A DNA stretch of 21,988 nt, taken from Pseudomonadota bacterium. GTDB taxonomy: Bacteria > Pseudomonadota > Alphaproteobacteria > Acetobacterales > Acetobacteraceae. The position numbers and the translations under genes are program-made. The DNA is taken from contig JAKBAQ010000018.1 in NCBI GenBank assembly GCA_021808985.1, positions 1-21,988 on the forward strand. The letters run 5' to 3'. The notes beneath the pieces were generated by a model. It did not search any database. It was not told the origin of the DNA and was given only the letters and a program-made list of their open reading frames with translations. This document shows, piece by piece, positions 1 to 7,349 of this stretch. The stretch's first letter is position 1; each line of letters opens with the position of its first letter.

Positions 1-1635
1 CTGCCAGGGCAGGGGATGCATCTGCGTCTTGATGCCTTGTCGGCGTTGTTCTTGTGCATTCTGGTGCCGCAGATTGTGGCCAGCGCGCTGGCGGAGCGGC
101 GGGGGTCCATCGCGTTCTGGGTGTTCGCGGGCGCCATGGTGCTCACGCTTCTGGCGGGGGATGCGTTCACGCTGATATTCGGCTTTGAGCTGATGAGCGC
201 GGCCTCCTGGCTGCTGGTGCTGCGCGGCGATGCCAGGCCGGCGCCGCTTTATGCCGGCATGGCGATGTTTTCCGCCGCGTGCCTGATCCCGGCGGTGTTT
301 CTGCCGGCGAGTTCGCTGGCGTTTATGCTCGTGCTGCTGGGGGCTGGCGCGAAGGCGGGGCTGGCGCCGTTGCATTCCTGGCTGCCGCGCGCGCATCCGG
401 CGCCGCCGGCGGGGGTTTCGGCGCTGATGTCCGGCGGGATGGTGAAGGTCTCGCTCTATATCCTCATCCGCTATGGTTTTGTTGAGTTTGGCCCGGCGGC
501 GCAGCCCTGGTGGGGGGTGGTGCTGATTATCGCTGGGGCGGCTTCGGTGCTCATCGGCGCGCTGCGGGCCATGCTGGAGGTTGAGCTGAAGACCATGCTG
601 GCCTGCTCGACGGTTGAGCATGTTGGCCTGATCGCGGTTGGGCTGGGGATCGCGCTGCGGGCGAAGGCGATGGGGGATTTGGGGCTGGCGTCGCTGGCGT
701 TGCAGGGGGCTTTGCTTTGCGCGGTGGCGCATGGGCTGTTCAAGCCGATGCTGTTTCTGGGGGCCGGCGCGGTGAAGCAGGCGACGGGGACGACCTCTTT
801 GGATTGGCTGGGCGGGCTGATGCGCGGCATGCCGCGGCTTGGCATGCTGATGCTGGCGGGCGCCGCCGGGATGGCGGCGCTGCCGTTGGGGCCGGGGTTC
901 GCGCCGGAGTTCATATTGCTGCATGCGGTGATCCGCGCGGCGGGAACGGGCGGGATTTTGGCGCGCATCGGCTTTACGGCGTTGCTGGCCGGGCTGGGCT
1001 TGAGCGCCGCCCTGGCGCTGGGCGCCGTGGTGAGGCTGATTGGCATCGGGTTTTTGGGGCGGCCGCGCAGCCTGCATGCGGCGGCGGCCGAGGATGCGAA
1101 GCGTGGCACGCTGGCCGGCATGGGGCTGTTGGCGGTGCTCAGCCTGCCGGTGGCCCTGCTGCCGGGTGTTGTTCTGGGCATGATTGAGCCGGTTGTGCAG
1201 TTGCTGGCGCCCAATTCCACGCCGGCGGCGCTGAGCTATGCGCCGCTTTCGCTGGCGGTTTTGCTGGCCCTGGCGGCCGGGGCGGCGGTTTTGGGCTTGC
1301 GCCGGTTTGCCGTGCGGGGCACGCGCGAGGTGGCGGCATGGACGGGGGGATTTGGCAGCCCGCCAGCGTGGCTGCCGTTTGGTGACCCGATGACGCAGCC
1401 CAGCGCCACCGGATTTGCCGAGCCGGTGCGCCGCGCCATCGCGCGCGGGATGCTCGCGCCAAAGGGCGTGGACCCGGCGGAGGCTTATCTGTTGTCGCCA
1501 CTTTGGCAGATTAATATGCGGCTGACGCGGGTGGCGGAACATATCCGCCGCTCCACCATGCGCCAGCGCCTGGCGTTTGTGTTCGGGGCGCTGGTCATGT
1601 TTCTGCTGGCCCTGGGGCTTGGGGAGGGCGGGTGA
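1..1635 (+). CDS. hyfB: Hydrogenase-4 component B-like, antiporter-type membrane subunit (5' partial)
   Basis: This is the C-terminal ~544 residues of a proton-translocating, Mrp/NuoL-like subunit of a group 4 hydrogenase-type complex. The reading frame is open to the first base, and the first in-frame Met (base 16) falls inside the family motif LRLDALSALF, so the true start lies upstream. Typical HyfB is about 670 residues. Seen: many hydrophobic helices, the antiporter motif AGLAPLHSWLPRAHPAPP, the lysine-bearing segment ELKTMLACSTVEHVG, and HGLFKPMLFLGAGAV. The C-terminal tail is long and polar before a last helix, as in HyfB. The stop overlaps the start of hyfC (TGATG). It would sit in the inner membrane and carry ions when the peripheral arm is reduced. 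The family assignment is clear; the ion carried (H+ or Na+) cannot be read from the sequence. Confidence 0.9.
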   Translation: MPGQGMHLRLDALSALFLCILVPQIVASALAERRGSIAFWVFAGAMVLTLLAGDAFTLIFGFELMSAASWLLVLRGDARPAPLYAGMAMFSAACLIPAVFLPASSLAFMLVLLGAGAKAGLAPLHSWLPRAHPAPPAGVSALMSGGMVKVSLYILIRYGFVEFGPAAQPWWGVVLIIAGAASVLIGALRAMLEVELKTMLACSTVEHVGLIAVGLGIALRAKAMGDLGLASLALQGALLCAVAHGLFKPMLFLGAGAVKQATGTTSLDWLGGLMRGMPRLGMLMLAGAAGMAALPLGPGFAPEFILLHAVIRAAGTGGILARIGFTALLAGLGLSAALALGAVVRLIGIGFLGRPRSLHAAAAEDAKRGTLAGMGLLAVLSLPVALLPGVVLGMIEPVVQLLAPNSTPAALSYAPLSLAVLLALAAGAAVLGLRRFAVRGTREVAAWTGGFGSPPAWLPFGDPMTQPSATGFAEPVRRAIARGMLAPKGVDPAEAYLLSPLWQINMRLTRVAEHIRRSTMRQRLAFVFGALVMFLLALGLGEGG

Positions 1636-2597
1636 TGGTTTTGTTCTTTCTCCGCCTGGTGGCGACATTGCTGCATGTCGCCCTGGTGTTTGCCCTGGCG
1701 CCGCTGCTGCTGGGGGTGGTGACGAAATTGCGGGCGCGCCTGCTGGGGCGGCGGGGACCACCCTTGGCGCAGCCCTACCGCAACCTGAGCCGGCTGCTGC
1801 ATAAAACCACTCTGGTGCCCGATACCGCGACTGACCTCTACCCTGCTTGGCCGTTTGTGAGTTTTGCGGCGATTGCCGTTGCCGCCATGCTGGTGCCGGG
1901 GTTTTGCCTGGGGCTGCTGACTTCTGATCTCAGTGATTTCATTACATTGATCGGCCTGCTGGCGCTGGCGCGCGGGGCGGTTATGCTGGCTGGGCTGGAG
2001 TCAGGCTTTGGTTTTGGCGGTGCTGCGGCGGCGCGGGAGGCGCTTTTCAGCGTGTTCGCCGAGGCGGCGCTGCTGGTTATTCTGATCAGTTTTGTCATAA
2101 TCGCGCATTCGCCGACGGTGGATGGAATCGCGTCGGCGTTCCGCACGGGGCATATCGGCATTTCGGTTTCGCTGGGGTTTGCCCTGGCGGCCATGCTGGC
2201 CGTGGCGTTGACCGAAACCGGGCGCATTCCGACGGATAATCCCTCCGGGCATCTGGAACTCTCAATGGTGCATGAGGCGATGCTGCTGGAATATTCCGGG
2301 CGGTTTCTGCTGTTGTTCGAATATGCGGCGATGCTGCGGCTGATGGTGTGGATGTGCCTGATCGGCACGGTGTTTTTCCCCTTCGGCATGGCGCGCGCGG
2401 GTGAGATTCTCTCCTGGCCGGGCGGGTTGCTGCTGTGGGCGGGCAAGCTGGGCGTGATGGCGGTGGCGCTCTCGCTGTTTGAGATTGGCACCGCGAAGAT
2501 GCGGGTGTTCCGGGTGCCGGAGTTTTTGGGCGTGGCCATGCTGCTTGGCGTGCTCGCGGGGGTGTTTCTCTTCGTCGCGGCCAGGATCGGCGCATGA
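1635..2597 (+). CDS. hyfC: Hydrogenase-4 component C-like, NuoH-type membrane subunit
   Basis: This 320-residue polytopic membrane protein corresponds to HyfC/HycD and to NuoH of complex I, the subunit joining the Fe-S peripheral arm to the membrane arm. Seen: the N-terminal helix followed by GRRGPPLAQPYRNLSRLL, and the diagnostic charged segment at residues 197-220 (RIPTDNPSGHLELSMVHEAM, then LEY), which is the family's conserved loop. The length is close to E. coli HyfC (about 315). I chose ATG 1635, which overlaps the hyfB stop as TGATG and has a GGGGAGG ribosome-binding site at the right distance. A GTG three bases earlier is the alternative. The stop overlaps the hyfE start (ATGA), implying coupled translation. 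Confidence 0.92.
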   Translation: MVLFFLRLVATLLHVALVFALAPLLLGVVTKLRARLLGRRGPPLAQPYRNLSRLLHKTTLVPDTATDLYPAWPFVSFAAIAVAAMLVPGFCLGLLTSDLSDFITLIGLLALARGAVMLAGLESGFGFGGAAAAREALFSVFAEAALLVILISFVIIAHSPTVDGIASAFRTGHIGISVSLGFALAAMLAVALTETGRIPTDNPSGHLELSMVHEAMLLEYSGRFLLLFEYAAMLRLMVWMCLIGTVFFPFGMARAGEILSWPGGLLLWAGKLGVMAVALSLFEIGTAKMRVFRVPEFLGVAMLLGVLAGVFLFVAARIGA

Positions 2598-3253
2598 ACC
2601 TGGTTTATCCGCTGGCGCATTTGATGGGCGGGGTGATCCTGCTTTGCGCGTTCTCGATGCTCTCCCAGCGCCGGTTGGCGGCGATGATCACCTTGTACCA
2701 GGTGCAGGCGTTCACCCTCTCGGCCGCGGCGTTCTGGCAGGGGTTCGCGCAGGGGGCGGGGGATCTTTATCTGACCGGCCTCATCACCCTGGTGATCAAG
2801 GCCATTCTGCTGCCGATGGGGATGCGCCAGATCGTGCAGCGGTTCAACATGGTCCGCGCCGTGGAGACCACCATGCCGATCGGACTTTCGATGATCCTGG
2901 GGGTGGGGCTGATTGGCATCGCGGTGCTGGTGGTGCTGCCGACCACGGTGAACGCGGTTTCGCTCACGCGCGAGGATCTGGCGATTTCGCTCTCGGTCGT
3001 GCTGCTGGGCCTGCTGGTGATGACGCTGCGGCGCCATGCCATCGCGCAGGTGATCGGGTTTCTTTCCACTGAAAACGGCCTGGTGTTGGCGGCCACGGGT
3101 ATGCCGGGGATGCCGTTCGTGGCCGAACTTTCAGTGGCGTTGCTGGTGTTGCTGGCTTTTCTCGTCGTCGGGGTGTTTCTGTTCCGTATCCGGGAGCATT
3201 TCGACACGCTGGATCTGGTGGGGATTGAGGAAATCGAGAGGCGGGGGCGATGA
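2594..3253 (+). CDS. hyfE: Hydrogenase-4 component E-like membrane subunit
   Basis: This 219-residue, strongly hydrophobic protein matches HyfE in length (about 216 in E. coli), in position between the HyfC- and HyfF-like genes, and in content. Its N-terminal part resembles NuoK-type subunits, which are small antiporter-associated membrane proteins. Several transmembrane helices are visible, with a short charged tail (REHFDTLDLVGIEEIERRGR) that probably faces the cytoplasm. The start overlaps the hyfC stop by ATGA, and the stop overlaps the hyfF start in the same way. It presumably forms part of the ion path in the membrane arm. The HyfD-like subunit found in E. coli between HyfC and HyfE is absent here. 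Confidence 0.88.
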   Translation: MNLVYPLAHLMGGVILLCAFSMLSQRRLAAMITLYQVQAFTLSAAAFWQGFAQGAGDLYLTGLITLVIKAILLPMGMRQIVQRFNMVRAVETTMPIGLSMILGVGLIGIAVLVVLPTTVNAVSLTREDLAISLSVVLLGLLVMTLRRHAIAQVIGFLSTENGLVLAATGMPGMPFVAELSVALLVLLAFLVVGVFLFRIREHFDTLDLVGIEEIERRGR

Positions 3254-4704
3254 ATTTTTGTTTGCCCGCGGTGTTTTTGCCGTTGCTGGCGGCGCCGGTG
3301 GTTGGGAGCCTTGGCACCCGCGCGCAGGGGGCTATGGCCAATCTGGGGCTGAATGTCATCGTTTTCGGGTTCACCGTCGCGGTGTTTTTCGCTCCCGGCG
3401 GCGGGCTGATACATGCCGATGGCCTGGGGATGATTTTTGGGGTGCTGACCAGTTTTGTCAGCACGACCACGGCGCTCAGCAATCTGGGGTTTGTGCGGGA
3501 CGGCAACGAGGTGCTGAGCCCGCGCCGCTGGCGGGTGTATCATGCGATGTGCCAGGTGGTGCTGGGGAGCACGCTGCTGGGGCTGTATGCCGATAATATC
3601 GGGCTGCTGTGGGTGGCGGTGGAGGGGGCGACGATTGCCGCGACGCTGGGGGTGAGCCTGCCGCGCACGGCCTCGGCGCTGGAGGCCGCGTGGAAATATT
3701 TCATTCTGGGCGGTGTGGGCATTGCGCTGGCGCTGTTTGGGACCATGCTGGTGTATCTGGCGGCGCAGCCGGCACTGGGGCCTGGGTTGCAGGCCATGAG
3801 CTTCGTGGCACTGAGCCTGCACGCGGCCAGGCTGGATGGCTCGCTGCTGACGCTGGCATTCGTGTTCCTGCTGTTTGGCTATGGCACCAAGGCGGCGCTG
3901 GTGCCGCTGCATGGCTGGCTGCCGGATGCCTATGCCGAGGGGCCGATACCGTTGACCACGGCGCTCAGCACCTTGATGTTGAATGTCGCGCTGATCGCGA
4001 TTTTGCGCTACCGGCATTTGATGCAGGCGAATTTTGCCAATGGCGGGGGCGCGTTGCAGCCGGGTGTGTTTTTGCTCACGCTCGGGCTGGCCTCGCTGCT
4101 GCTGACCGGCTTTTCGCTCGCGCGGCGGCGCGATGCGCGGCGGTTTTTCGGCTTCTCCTCCGTCGAGCATTCCGGCGTCGCGGTGTTTGCCTTTGGCATC
4201 GGCGGCGCGGCGGCGATTTTTGGCGGGCTGCTGCATATGCTGGTGCATACGCTGGTGAAATCGGCGCTGTTTCAGGCGCTGATGCGCGGGGCTGCGCTGC
4301 GCGGCTCGGCGGCGCCGGGGAATTATGGTTTTTCGCATCTGCGCGGCATGATCCACAGCAATAAATATGTCGGCTGGCTGCTGGGCGCCTGTGTGTTCGC
4401 GCTGACGGGATTGCCGCCTTCGGGCCTGTTCGCCAGCGAGTTCATCATCATCAGCCAGACCATACAGCGCGACCCCTATGTGTCGCTGCCGCTCGGCCTG
4501 GGGCTGGTGCTTTGCGCCGTGGCGATCATCCGCAATATCGGCCCGCTGGTGTTTGGCCATGCGCCGCCGCATACGAGGCATCAGAAAGCCGGGATTGGCG
4601 TCAATCTGGTGGGGGTGCAGCTGGCGCTGGCTTTCGCGGTTGCGTTTGCCATGCCTTGGTTCCTGCTGCACGCGCTTTCCTCTGTCGCGGCGGGGCTGCA
4701 ATGA
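3250..4704 (+). CDS. hyfF: Hydrogenase-4 component F-like, antiporter-type membrane subunit
   Basis: This is a second antiporter-like subunit of the complex (484 residues; E. coli HyfF is about 526). Seen: the conserved helix glutamate in WVAVEGATIA (Glu125), Lys149 in AAWKYFILGG, and the hallmark KAALVPLHGWLPDAYAEGP with Lys214, His221 and Glu230. Further on is SSVEHSGVAVFAFGIGGAAA followed by HMLVHTLVKSALF. These match the charged residues that relay protons through NuoL/M/N-type subunits. The protein should have roughly a dozen membrane helices. It overlaps hyfE upstream and hyfG downstream by four bases (ATGA). With the HyfB-like protein, the complex has at least two full antiporter modules. 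Confidence 0.9.
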   Translation: MNFCLPAVFLPLLAAPVVGSLGTRAQGAMANLGLNVIVFGFTVAVFFAPGGGLIHADGLGMIFGVLTSFVSTTTALSNLGFVRDGNEVLSPRRWRVYHAMCQVVLGSTLLGLYADNIGLLWVAVEGATIAATLGVSLPRTASALEAAWKYFILGGVGIALALFGTMLVYLAAQPALGPGLQAMSFVALSLHAARLDGSLLTLAFVFLLFGYGTKAALVPLHGWLPDAYAEGPIPLTTALSTLMLNVALIAILRYRHLMQANFANGGGALQPGVFLLTLGLASLLLTGFSLARRRDARRFFGFSSVEHSGVAVFAFGIGGAAAIFGGLLHMLVHTLVKSALFQALMRGAALRGSAAPGNYGFSHLRGMIHSNKYVGWLLGACVFALTGLPPSGLFASEFIIISQTIQRDPYVSLPLGLGLVLCAVAIIRNIGPLVFGHAPPHTRHQKAGIGVNLVGVQLALAFAVAFAMPWFLLHALSSVAAGLQ

Positions 4705-6068
4705 GGCTGCTCTCGCCCGAGGACTGGCGGGATTTTCCGGGGAAATTCATCGCCCTGTGGACGGATGCGCATTATGCCTATGCGCTGTATCAGCCGGCCC
4801 AGCTGGTGGCGACGCCGCTGGTGGATGGCGCCTACCCGGCGCTGAGCCATAGAGGGGCGGCGTGGTTTCAGCGCCTGGCGCATGACAGTAATGGCCATAA
4901 GGCGATTGGGGCAGCCGATACGCGGCCGGCCATCGAACATTTCCGGAGCCCGGATGGCACGGCGGCATGGCCGGAATTTTCCAGCCCGGGGGGGGAGGGA
5001 ATTCACCAGGTTGCCGTGGGGCCGATTCATGCCGCGATCATCGAGCCGGGGCATTTCCGCTTCTCGCTGCGCGGGGAGGAGGTGCTGAAGCTGGAGGCGC
5101 GGCTGGGCTATTCCCACAAGGGCACGCTGGGGCTGATCCGGGGCAAGTCGCCCCGTTTGGCGGCGCGGTTTGCCGCGCGTGTTTCGGGCGATGCCACGGT
5201 TGCGCATGGCATTGCCTTCGCGCATGCGGCGGAAGCGGCGCTGGGGGTTACGCCGCCGGAGCGGGCTGTTTATCTGCGCGCGGTGATGGCGGAAATTGAG
5301 CGTCTGGCCAACCATGGCGGCGATATCGGCGCCATTGCGGGGGATGTGGGGTTTGCATTTTTGGATGCGCGCTTCGCGTGGCATCGTGAGGCCCTGTGCG
5401 AGGCCGCGCGGGCGGCGTTCGGCCACCGGCTGATGATGGACATGGTGATACCTGGCGGGGCCGCGGGGGATATTTTGCCTGGCGGCATGGCGGCCATTCT
5501 GGCGGCCGTGCTGGCCCTGGAAAACGAGCTTCCCAGCCTGACGCGGGTGTTTGAGGACTATGCCAGCTTGCAGGACCGGCTGGTGGGAACCGGCATTGTA
5601 TCGCCCCAGCTGGCGCAGGCCTATGCGGCTGGCGGGTTTACCGGGCGGGCCTCTGGCCAGGACCATGATGCGCGGGTTTCACCGGGCTATGCGCCGTATG
5701 AGCATTTTGGTCTGGAGATTCCGGTTGAGCAGGATGGGGATGTGGCGGCGCGCATTCGTATCAGGCTGGCTGAGATTATCGAGAGCATCCGCTTTATCCG
5801 CGATATGCTGAAAAATCTGCCGGATGGCGCGCTTGCGGTGGCCATGCCCGCGGAGAGCGGCAGCGGGCTTGGCGTGGCGGAGAGCTTCAGGGGGCCGGTG
5901 TGGTACTGGTTGAGCATAGACTCAGGAGTGATTACCGACGTGTTCATAGCCGATGCCAGCACGCTGCAGTGGCCGTTGCTGGAAATCGCCGCCACGACGG
6001 CGATTCTCGCGGATTTTCCGCTTATCAATAAATCCATCAACGCCTCATATTCAGGGGTGGATCTGTAA
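4701..6068 (+). CDS. hyfG: HyfG/HycE-like large subunit lacking the NiFe cysteine ligands (Ehr-type)
   Basis: This 455-residue protein has the fused layout of HyfG/HycE: a NuoC-like N-terminal domain (about residues 1-90) and a NuoD/large-subunit domain (about 100-455). Family landmarks are VAVGPIHAAIIEPGHFRF, RLGYSHKGTLGLI (135-146) and PPERAVYLRAVMAEIERLANH (185-205). In true hydrogenases a CxxC follows the HKG segment and a second CxxC closes the protein. Here the first reads VSGDATVAH (161-169) and the tail reads INKSINASYSGVDL. The only cysteine in the protein is Cys233, so a NiFe centre cannot be bound in the usual way. This is the hallmark of the energy-converting hydrogenase-related (Ehr) complexes. 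It ends without the extra C-terminal peptide removed during hydrogenase maturation. The start overlaps the hyfF stop; the stop overlaps hyfI as TAATG. Confidence 0.88.
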   Translation: MRLLSPEDWRDFPGKFIALWTDAHYAYALYQPAQLVATPLVDGAYPALSHRGAAWFQRLAHDSNGHKAIGAADTRPAIEHFRSPDGTAAWPEFSSPGGEGIHQVAVGPIHAAIIEPGHFRFSLRGEEVLKLEARLGYSHKGTLGLIRGKSPRLAARFAARVSGDATVAHGIAFAHAAEAALGVTPPERAVYLRAVMAEIERLANHGGDIGAIAGDVGFAFLDARFAWHREALCEAARAAFGHRLMMDMVIPGGAAGDILPGGMAAILAAVLALENELPSLTRVFEDYASLQDRLVGTGIVSPQLAQAYAAGGFTGRASGQDHDARVSPGYAPYEHFGLEIPVEQDGDVAARIRIRLAEIIESIRFIRDMLKNLPDGALAVAMPAESGSGLGVAESFRGPVWYWLSIDSGVITDVFIADASTLQWPLLEIAATTAILADFPLINKSINASYSGVDL

Positions 6069-6610
6069 TGGTGTGGAAAACCATCGCGCGGCACTTCATT
6101 GCCCAGCCGGCCGCGCCCCGCAAGGCCAATAGCGCGGCCGTGGCGGCATTGCGCCAGCGCCTTACCGCCGCGGGACATGAGAAGCTTGGCCGGAGCCTTG
6201 CCATCCGCCATGTGGCTGCGGGGAGCTGCAATGGCTGTGAGCTGGAATTGCGGGCGACGCAGAATCTCATCTACGATTTGACCCAATATGGGCTGAGCTT
6301 CACGCCCAGCCCGCGCCATGCGGATATATTGCTGATTACCGGTGTCGCGGGGGGGAATATGCTGACCGCCGTGCGCGAGGCGCGTGAGGCCATGCCGGAC
6401 CCGGTGCTGGTGATCGCCGTGGGGGATTGCGCGGTGGATGGCGGGGTTTTTAAAGGCTCGCCAGCCATTGCCGGCGGGGCGGATGCGATGTTGCAGGTTG
6501 ATCTGGTTGTCGCCGGCTGCCCGCCGGCTCCGGCGCAGATCATCGAGGGGTTGCTGGCTTTGCTCGAGGCCAACGACACGGCCCCAAGGCCGGTGAGGGT
6601 GCCAAGGTAG
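6068..6610 (+). CDS. hyfI: HyfI/NuoB-like small subunit carrying one 4Fe-4S cluster
   Basis: This 180-residue electron-transfer subunit belongs to the NuoB/HycG/HyfI family. All four cluster ligands are present: Cys54 and Cys57 in GSCNGCELEL, Cys121 in GDCAVDGG and Cys151 in GCPPAP. The [4Fe-4S] cluster at the end of the electron chain should therefore be intact, in contrast to the altered large subunit. It is shorter than E. coli HyfI (about 250), mainly because it lacks the long C-terminal extension. It is the last gene of the operon; no hyfH-like ferredoxin gene, maturation protease or hyp gene follows. The start overlaps the hyfG stop (TAATG). It probably sits at the interface of the large subunit and the HyfC-like membrane subunit. 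Confidence 0.9.
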   Translation: MVWKTIARHFIAQPAAPRKANSAAVAALRQRLTAAGHEKLGRSLAIRHVAAGSCNGCELELRATQNLIYDLTQYGLSFTPSPRHADILLITGVAGGNMLTAVREAREAMPDPVLVIAVGDCAVDGGVFKGSPAIAGGADAMLQVDLVVAGCPPAPAQIIEGLLALLEANDTAPRPVRVPR

Positions 6611-6614
6611 ACGA

Positions 6615-6635
6615 CAGGGGGTGGTGTGCCCCCTG
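6615..6635. terminator. Putative hairpin between convergent hyfI and ppa
   Basis: A 7-bp GC-rich stem (CAGGGGG at 6615-6621, CCCCCTG at 6629-6635) with a 7-base loop lies five bases past the hyfI stop and eleven before the ppa stop. There is no clear U-tract on either side, so it could end or stabilise transcripts from both strands but is not a textbook intrinsic terminator. Confidence 0.4.
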
Positions 6636-6645
6636 GCGCGGGCGA

Positions 6646-7170
6646 TTATTTGGCCGCGCGGGCCAGGCTCGCGGAGATGGCGGCTTCGGCGGCGGCGCGG
6701 TCGGCCCAGCCGGTGATTTTGACCCATTTGCCTTTTTCGAGATCCTTGTAGTGCTCAAAGAAGTGTTTGATGGCATCGCGGGTGATGGCGGGAAGCTGGG
6801 CGACCTCGGTGATGTCGGTGTATTGGGGGTGCACCTTGTCATGCGGGACGCAGACGATTTTTTCGTCCATGCCGGCTTCGTCCTCCATTTGCAGCAGGCC
6901 GATCGGCCGGGCGCGGACGACGGCGCCGGGGACGACGGCGGTGGGGAGCAGCACCAGGGCGTCGGCGGGGTCGCCGTCATCGGCCAGCGTGCCGGGGATG
7001 AAGCCGTAGGCGGCGGGGTAGGTCATGGGGGTGAAGACCACGCGGTCGACGATCAGGGCGCCGCTTTCCTTGTCGACCTCATATTTGACGCCCGAGCCGG
7101 CGGGGATTTCCACCACGATGTTGATGTCGCGCGGTACGTCTCTACCAGCCGATAGTTTGCTTACGTCCAT
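6646..7170 (-). CDS. ppa: Inorganic pyrophosphatase, family I
   Basis: This 174-residue soluble cytoplasmic enzyme hydrolyses pyrophosphate to two phosphates, pulling forward biosynthetic reactions that release it. Seen: the family I signature DGDPADALV with metal-binding Asp65, Asp67 and Asp70, the Lys29 region GVKYEVDK, and TYPAAYGFIPGT. The length matches the bacterial hexameric type (E. coli 176). I chose the ATG at 7170 (MDVSKLSAG) because an AGGGAG ribosome-binding site lies nine bases upstream and homologues start here. An in-frame ATG at 7221 would add 17 unconserved residues and lies upstream of the predicted promoter. It converges with the hyf operon and is transcribed divergently from the tRNA. 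Confidence 0.96.
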   Translation of the reverse strand: MDVSKLSAGRDVPRDINIVVEIPAGSGVKYEVDKESGALIVDRVVFTPMTYPAAYGFIPGTLADDGDPADALVLLPTAVVPGAVVRARPIGLLQMEDEAGMDEKIVCVPHDKVHPQYTDITEVAQLPAITRDAIKHFFEHYKDLEKGKWVKITGWADRAAAEAAISASLARAAK

Positions 7171-7202
7171 GGTCAAAAACTCCCTGTTGAATGGCCAGGG
7201 CG

Positions 7203-7231
7203 CTATAACCCGGCGGGGCATGTCTTGCCAA
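7203..7231 (-). promoter_or_regulatory. Sigma-70-type promoter for ppa
   Basis: On the minus strand TTGGCA (-35, 7226-7231) and TTATAG (-10, 7203-7208) are separated by 17 bp, about 30 bases before the chosen ppa start. The -35 overlaps the -35 of the divergent tRNA promoter by five bases. This was read by eye against the consensus. Confidence 0.55.
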
Positions 7232-7252
7232 CGCGGTTTCGCCCGCTATGTT
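7225..7252 (+). promoter_or_regulatory. Sigma-70-type promoter for the tRNA gene
   Basis: TTGCCA (-35, 7225-7230) and TATGTT (-10, 7247-7252) are 16 bp apart. The -10 ends 13 bases before the mature tRNA 5' end, a normal spacing for a short tRNA leader. Confidence 0.55.
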
Positions 7253-7265
7253 GCGGCAGCTTTAA

Positions 7266-7341
7266 GCGCCGGTAGCTCAACGGTTAGAGCGGACCGCTCA
7301 TAACGGTTTGGTTGCGGGTTCGATTCCTGCCCGGCGCACCA
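7266..7341 (+). tRNA. tRNA with CAU anticodon (tRNA-Ile2 or elongator tRNA-Met)
   Basis: All four arms fold. The acceptor is GCGCCGG/CCGGCGC with an encoded ACCA end. The D arm is GCTC/GAGC, the anticodon stem GACCG/CGGTT with loop CTCATAA, and the T arm GCGGG/CCTGC with loop TTCGATT. The anticodon CAT is at 7299-7301. CAU is shared by elongator Met and by Ile2, whose C34 is changed to lysidine to read AUA. The variable loop TGGTT and the run after the anticodon resemble Ile2 of other bacteria, but I cannot settle the identity by eye. It is not an initiator: the first acceptor pair is G-C, whereas initiators have an unpaired first position. The total is 76 nt including CCA. Confidence 0.95.
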
Positions 7342-7349
7342 GAGGCCCC

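Noticed and set aside
2767..4701. A 644-codon open frame on the minus strand opposite hyfE/hyfF
   Set aside because: It is rich in Gln, Arg, His and Pro with no domain pattern, and lies wholly antisense to well-conserved membrane subunits. Long antisense frames are expected in this high-GC DNA.
7266..7349. An integration (att) site at the tRNA 3' end
   Set aside because: No duplicated tRNA 3' segment or integrase is seen nearby, and the flanking genes look like normal chromosome.
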